The position numbers and the translations under genes were made by a program. A stretch of DNA of 64,000 bases from Antedon bifida (Eukaryota; Echinodermata; Crinoidea; Comatulida; Antedonidae). Within the stretch, counting starts at the first letter, position 1. Every line of letters begins with the position of its first letter. The stretch is from positions 16,282,417 through 16,346,416 of the forward strand of contig OY727101.1 of the NCBI GenBank assembly GCA_963402885.1, given 5' to 3'. This document shows positions 58,847 through 64,000 of this stretch, one piece after another. Below the pieces are notes generated by a model that saw only the letters and a list, made by a program, of their open reading frames with translations, had not been told where the DNA came from and made no database searches.

Positions 58847-61800
58847 ATGGCTACAGCCATGCATCGGTATCATCTTCAGCCGACATCAACAGATGACAGC
58901 ATAGCTTCAAATTTTACTAACCCAATGAGGATGACAAGCACATCATCTTCTCTCAATCGGCGTAAGTGATAAATAATCTGTATAATTGTAAAGCTCTGTC
59001 TACATTATCAAACAAATAAAATGAATATTTCACACAATATATAAATATTAAATGGTATTTGTCAAAAATATTACCAAATACTAAAAAAATAACCTGTTGA
59101 TTGTTATTAAGTCCAAATAATCTGAATTGTTAAAAAATATTTTGTTACTAAATTATTTGAATTCATTGTGACAGATGAAATACTAAAGATAAAGAACATG
59201 AAATTACTCCAAATATAGACAAACATTTGAGCAATCTGATTATTATTTTCAATAAATGGAATGTTTTTGTCATTTTTGTTCATAACAACAATTCTAGACA
59301 ATGCAAAGTTGTGTGCTTTGTCCCTGTCTATATATTATCTATCATATTAATAGATTAGGTTTTGAAAAACACTTTTTGTCATCAACTTTCAACACAAATC
59401 CAATTGCAAAACATTTTTTTTTTGGAAATATGTATAGAAAAAAATAATAATACATGGAATATGATGCTTATGTAATTCACTATTGAAATAATATTTTGAG
59501 ATAGAATTCCAATCGAAAACAATTTTTTTTTGTTTTTTTACAATTTTTAATTTATAGACACAAAGAAATAATGAGATTATTTATATGCTGATGCTTTTTT
59601 TTGTTTGATGCTTTTTAAGTGAATTCAAATTTCATATTTGAGATTTGTAATTTACTTATAATATTTTGTTTCTTTTATGTTTACTACAGCTGTTGAAATG
59701 TGCATATTTCTAAGAACTGGTAATGTTTATGAGTTTACATTGGATAATGGCGGAATGGTTACAGCGTCATCACTACAAGAAATGATGCTTGAAACATTAG
59801 ACATGACAGAGGAAGCAGATGAGGTATTCTACATCTGGCTCACATCCCCACTTCTTAGTAAGTTTTCCTGACAAGTTATTTGAGCTTGTTTCGTACTTGG
59901 ATGTTAACGTGAGTTGACCAATCACAAGTGACAGTTTGGAAAATCCATGTGTCTTGATTGGTCAAATTGTTGCATCCAAGTGGGAACCAAGCTTAATTTG
60001 TTAAGCTGGTCGGGTCATACAAAAAAAAAACATTTTTAAAAACAAAGCTTAATGTCATAAGATATTAAAAGCTCTAGTTGTTTGGTAACAAATTAATTTG
60101 ACAAATTAAAATAAGGTTTCTGCCTGCAAAAGGCTTATATAACCTAATACAACAATGAAGCAAGTGTATGCTACTATAATACCCACAGCCTGTAGAGTCC
60201 TACTGACTTGGATCATTTTACATACATTATTGGGGTGGGCTTATATACCTGAGTGTGAGCCTATAGTCGCATCTACTATTTATACGATTTTAAGAAATGA
60301 TGTCAATAATATTTTAAGAGTATGAAAAAGTCAAATTTGTATATATATATATATTCATATTATTAGCATTATCAGCATCCATGTTAATCTTTTTGACCGT
60401 GCTGTCAACTTATGCTAATATCTTCAGGAAAAGATTTTCTCATACCCTTTTCCTGCCTAAAGTAATTTTTCCTAAAAATCTGGCAAAACTACCAGTTGGC
60501 TCTTAGCCAATAGGAACTGAGTGTATTCATTCATACATTTCATTTTCTAGTCAAAATAATTCAAAATGATTGAAATATATACAGTAAATCATACATGTAT
60601 TAATATAACTATTTAAACAACAAAACATGATGTCTCAAAAGCACTATTATAGTACTATATACTGTATTTGTAATGAACTTTGACCTAATAACATTGCTTG
60701 GAGACCAAAGTGCTAAATAGGAGTCTGTGCTGTGAGATCCAGAACCATGACACACATTTGTGCATACAGTATAATACTGTGCATATTTACTACTCTTTGT
60801 GTCTCAAGTTTTGTGCACTAATGTTGTTATACATCATCGGGCAACACCCTATTATATAATATACTAATTGCAATATTATTCCTATTAATTATAATTCTAT
60901 AATTTCAAAGCTACAGTACCTTTTGAAAAAATGATTTAATTAAATCCTTTCGTAGCCTTTAGTTCATAGATTTTCCTGTTCTACTATATTTCACACTATA
61001 CACTAATGATATGCGTTCTGTAGCCAGGGTAATATTAAGTGCCTTGGCGTATCTTATTCTTAATCAAGAATAGTCAATAATGTAGATGCGTAAGAGTAGT
61101 AGCAACAATACCATGTCTCCTCTTCCTTTATATTACTCTATAATTATAGTATACATAATAATAATAACTCTGCATCCGTTCATTTAAAGATGTATTGTCC
61201 ACCAAAAACATAAAAAATGAAGATTATAAAAAGGCAAAATAAATGTTAGTAAATTCAACCAAAAACCCATTTTTTGCCATATCCAACAAAAACATTAAAA
61301 ACATTAGTTAGTTTTTCAGGGGGAAAATATGTTTAAATCAAAATAAACAGGATACTACTGTACATATAGATGTGAATATTGTGTATTTTTTTTTAAAGCA
61401 ACAAAAAATGGGAAATTAATAGGATTAGTACACAGATTTATTCCGGTAATCAGCCACTCCTTAATGAGCAATATCAGTAATGGTGAAGGCCATGCCTAAG
61501 TTGCAGCCTTAACTGACTTAACTTAAATTGAATGAGCATATTTTAATTTATATTTTAATGAGTATTGTTGGTATTTTTTTTAGAACTCCAGTTGAAACCA
61601 AATCATATACCTTTGAAACTATGTAGGCAGTGGCATGACCTTCTGGAGAAATTCACAAATGCAACAAACGAACAAATCGCAGCTGGTAAATATAATGTGT
61701 GATTATGATGCATGCAACAAAATTACTTGGTTCAAATCCCTAGCAACAGACAATAAGACTCGATTTCATAGGATCATAAGTTATATGAATATAAGAAAAT

Positions 61801-63410
61801 CATTAACTTTATGAATGCAAAGACATGAGTTACTTTATACTGTTTTTAGACAGTAGCTATAGGAGCTGAGTAGCCGAGTGGTTAGGACACTTGACTTTAT
61901 ACAGAAAGGCCTGGGTTCAATTCCTGACAACACCCAGTTCATTTAACTCCAAATGAGTTACCTGGTTGAAAAATATTAGGGAGGATAAGGCACCACCACC
62001 ACATAATGGCAAGAAAGCTTCTAAGACAGCATTATACGACGAGGCCCGACTCTTTGGTGCTGTCTGAGTTAAATCCTGATGAGTTGTCTTAAGATAGCAT
62101 CAGACATAGGTTTTAGGTAGTTGGGAGAACTTTAAACATTATTTTTTCTCCTGATGATACGACTCGTCTGGCATCATGGTACAACGATTTGGCCTTAATA
62201 CTACAACTTATTCCCAAACGATAAGGTTGAATACAGGACTTGCGGCCTTTAGATTTTGACAGTTCTGAATTTTAATGAAAAGAATTATTTAAATGTGATT
62301 ATAATGTCTCATATTTTTATTTGCAGATGAGCCATGTGTCTTTTTTCAACGAAATGCTTTCTATCCAAAACATAAAGAATTACAAGTCAGTAGTATTTTT
62401 ATTAATTCCATTTTAATTAGATTTAAACCCCATGTTTTAGAACACCTCTATTTAAAGATTTATCTTTTGAGAACAAAAAATATTCTACCAAAACAAGATC
62501 AATTAATGCATTGCATTTTACCTTTAATATCGTGTCATACAATTTTTTATTAAGGCACATTTTTATTGGTCCCAAAGGTGTCCCTTTAACAGAGGTTCTA
62601 CATATCTATCCTGTTGGCTATTTTATATGCTTTAACGCTTTCTAATTTGTGTTTTTAATATAAAAAATTAGCTTTTTAAAATTACTTAGACTGCTGGCTA
62701 ATCAACCATTTAATGCTATTCATGCAGCAAACGAGAAAACCAGATTGTTAGACTTTAAGAATATTTAATTTTAAAATATACATTATTTTCAATTTATATC
62801 TTGACATTCACCTGTTTACTTTTAAATTGTTACTATGGCAACTGCAGGTGTTTTATTAATAAATAGCTAAGGTAAAAAACAACTGGCTGTTAGAAGATTT
62901 TAATATATGCTTGTAAATAAAGTATAATGGGTTTATATTAACTAACAAAAACCAATTCAAAGTTACTTGCTATCAAAAATGTATTAATGTAAACCTTGAA
63001 TTGAATATTAACAAAACTCCTGCAGTTATTTATAATTACAATTTACTCATGTTTATACTGTGAATATAGAATAACATTAAATGTAAATGTTAACATCAAT
63101 TTAGTGATTGTATGTTTTGAATAATTTATATTTTGTACTGTACGAAGCTAAGGAATGGTGTAATGTTATCGTATGTTAAATTGATGATTGATGATTTCAT
63201 TCACAATTTAAGGCCTATTTAAACATTATTATTAAATTTATAGATTACAGATGAAAAAATATTAAGGCTACTGTTCTGCGAGGCCAAGGAACATGTTCTG
63301 GATGGTGTGTACGGATGTGAGAATGATGAATACGAATATTTAGCAGGCATATTAGCGTTTATCGAACATGGAAAATATGACTCAAAAAAACACACACCCA
63401 TCTTCCTTAG
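58847..63410 (+). CDS. FRMD8: FERM domain-containing protein 8, 5' part (truncated by window end)
   Basis: FRMD8 (iTAP; Bili in flies) binds iRhoms and stabilises the iRhom/ADAM17 sheddase complex in mammals (family knowledge). Exons: 58847-58961, 59690-59857, 61584-61685, 62327-62385, 63244-63410, all with AG/GT ends and matching phases. The last donor is at 63411 and the rest lies outside the window. The read protein starts MATAMHRYHLQPTS, followed by a Ser/Thr-rich leader. The FERM N-lobe comes next (VEMCIFLRTGNVYEFTLD, EVFYIWLTSPLL), then LQLKPNHIPLKLCRQWHDLL, EPCVFFQRNAFYPKHKELQ and ITDEKILRLLFCEAK. These align in order with human FRMD8. The ATG directly follows an acceptor (ttcttcag), so at least one exon lies upstream. 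KRIT1 and other FERM proteins fit less well. Confidence 0.93.
58991..59013. mobile_element. MITE family A, single terminal repeat remnant
   Basis: One end only (AAGCTCTGTCTACATTATCA), just inside the first FRMD8 intron of the window. No partner end within 500 bases. Confidence 0.6.
59880..59994. mobile_element. MITE family B, copy 4
   Basis: Contains GAGTTGACCAATCACAAGTG and the inverted TCTTGATTGGTCAAAT, ending AAGTGGGAACCAAGCTT. It begins 23 bases past the donor of FRMD8 exon 59690-59857. Confidence 0.75.
61184..61336. mobile_element. MITE family E, copy 2 (TTAA-flanked)
   Basis: Starts TTAAAGATGTATTGTCCACC and ends TTTTTCAGGGGGAAAATATG then TTTAAA. Shares ATTCAACCAAAAA with the 23.4-kb copy. 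In an FRMD8 intron. Confidence 0.6.
61861..62140 (+). mobile_element. tRNA-derived SINE in FRMD8 intron
   Basis: Begins GCTGAGTAGCCGAGTGGTTA, an A-box, followed about 45 bases later by GGGTTCAATTCC, a B-box. The anticodon arm is not tRNA-like. About 200 bases of unrelated body follow (AAGGCACCACCACCACATAA, GAGGCCCGACTCTTTGG). This is the layout of a tRNA-headed SINE. It lies between FRMD8 exons 61584-61685 and 62327-62385, in the sense direction. Confidence 0.75.
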
Positions 63411-64000
63411 GTAATAGTACAAAATCTTCTGTCTTTTTCAAATGTTTAGGGATAGCATTAAATGCAGCATTCTATTTACAACATAACTAACAATTAATTG
63501 TGAGTTGTGATGAGAAAGTCCCTTGATAGCATCTATTTTTTGTTTGCAATCTATCCTGTGAATTATAATTGTATGTATATTGGAAATATAAATGATATGA
63601 TGATGTTTGGTAAAACGTACGACTGATTACATATTCTTAATAACACACTTGAATATTAAAGCTACCCTGGATATTGTTACCCTGGATGGTGCTACCCTGT
63701 AAAATTCTGCAGATTTATTTATGTGATCAATCCATTATATTTAATAGTTTTTGATGTTTTAAAAGCCTACTTCCATGCTTTTAAGAGGTTTTTATATCAA
63801 TAACTAACATGCATCAATTAATGTAGACATTTTAGCATATCCTTTATGTATGAAATTAGATTGAAATAGAATACACTTTTTAATCTAGCGATTTACTTTT
63901 TTTTTTACTATTTTTTTCTACTGTGTATATATAGTCATATTATTGTATACAAGCATCATGTGTGAAACACATGAGATGCTGTATCATAGAATTTTGCTAC

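Overview
This is a eukaryotic, AT-rich, intron-rich window with few genes and many small repeats. It carries spliced orthologues of three animal genes: BHMT, a TRAF3-type TRAF and FRMD8. It also has one tRNA and many short foldback transposons. The gene set, the intron sizes and tracts rich in the palindromic word AGGCCTA suggest a marine invertebrate deuterostome, most likely an echinoderm. That taxonomic guess is inference; no species can be fixed from the sequence.

Layout. 1-2449 is non-coding with an AGGCCTA-rich tract. 2450-2531 is tRNA-Ser(GCT). 3580-12476 (minus) is a complete betaine-homocysteine S-methyltransferase gene with eight shared exons and two alternative first exons. One first exon gives a plain cytosolic start; the other adds a predicted mitochondrial presequence. 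12.5-20 kb is intergenic, with two palindromes, an eight-unit tandem array, an inverted SINE-like repeat and several MITEs. 20083-31622 (minus) is a complete TRAF3-like gene of eight coding exons (575 aa), with a Cys in place of the usual RING His. Its introns hold MITEs, a repeat pair and tandem repeats. 31.6-58.8 kb is gene-poor: a decayed LINE reverse transcriptase, a large inverted repeat (44.1-45.6 kb), a duplicated block encoding short hydrophobic plus coiled-coil segments (43.0-48.6 kb, one copy decayed), a minisatellite and TTAA-flanked elements. 58847-63410 (plus) is the 5' part of an FRMD8 orthologue that runs off the right edge.

How the genes relate. BHMT uses betaine to remethylate homocysteine. 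TRAF3 is an adaptor for TNF-receptor-family and innate signalling. FRMD8 (iTAP) supports iRhom/ADAM17-dependent shedding of TNF in mammals. No operon-like logic is expected; the three are neighbours only. The observation most worth following is the alternative first exon that could send BHMT into mitochondria, where betaine is made. Exon boundaries were read by hand from GT/AG sites, and the reading phase is continuous across every junction listed.
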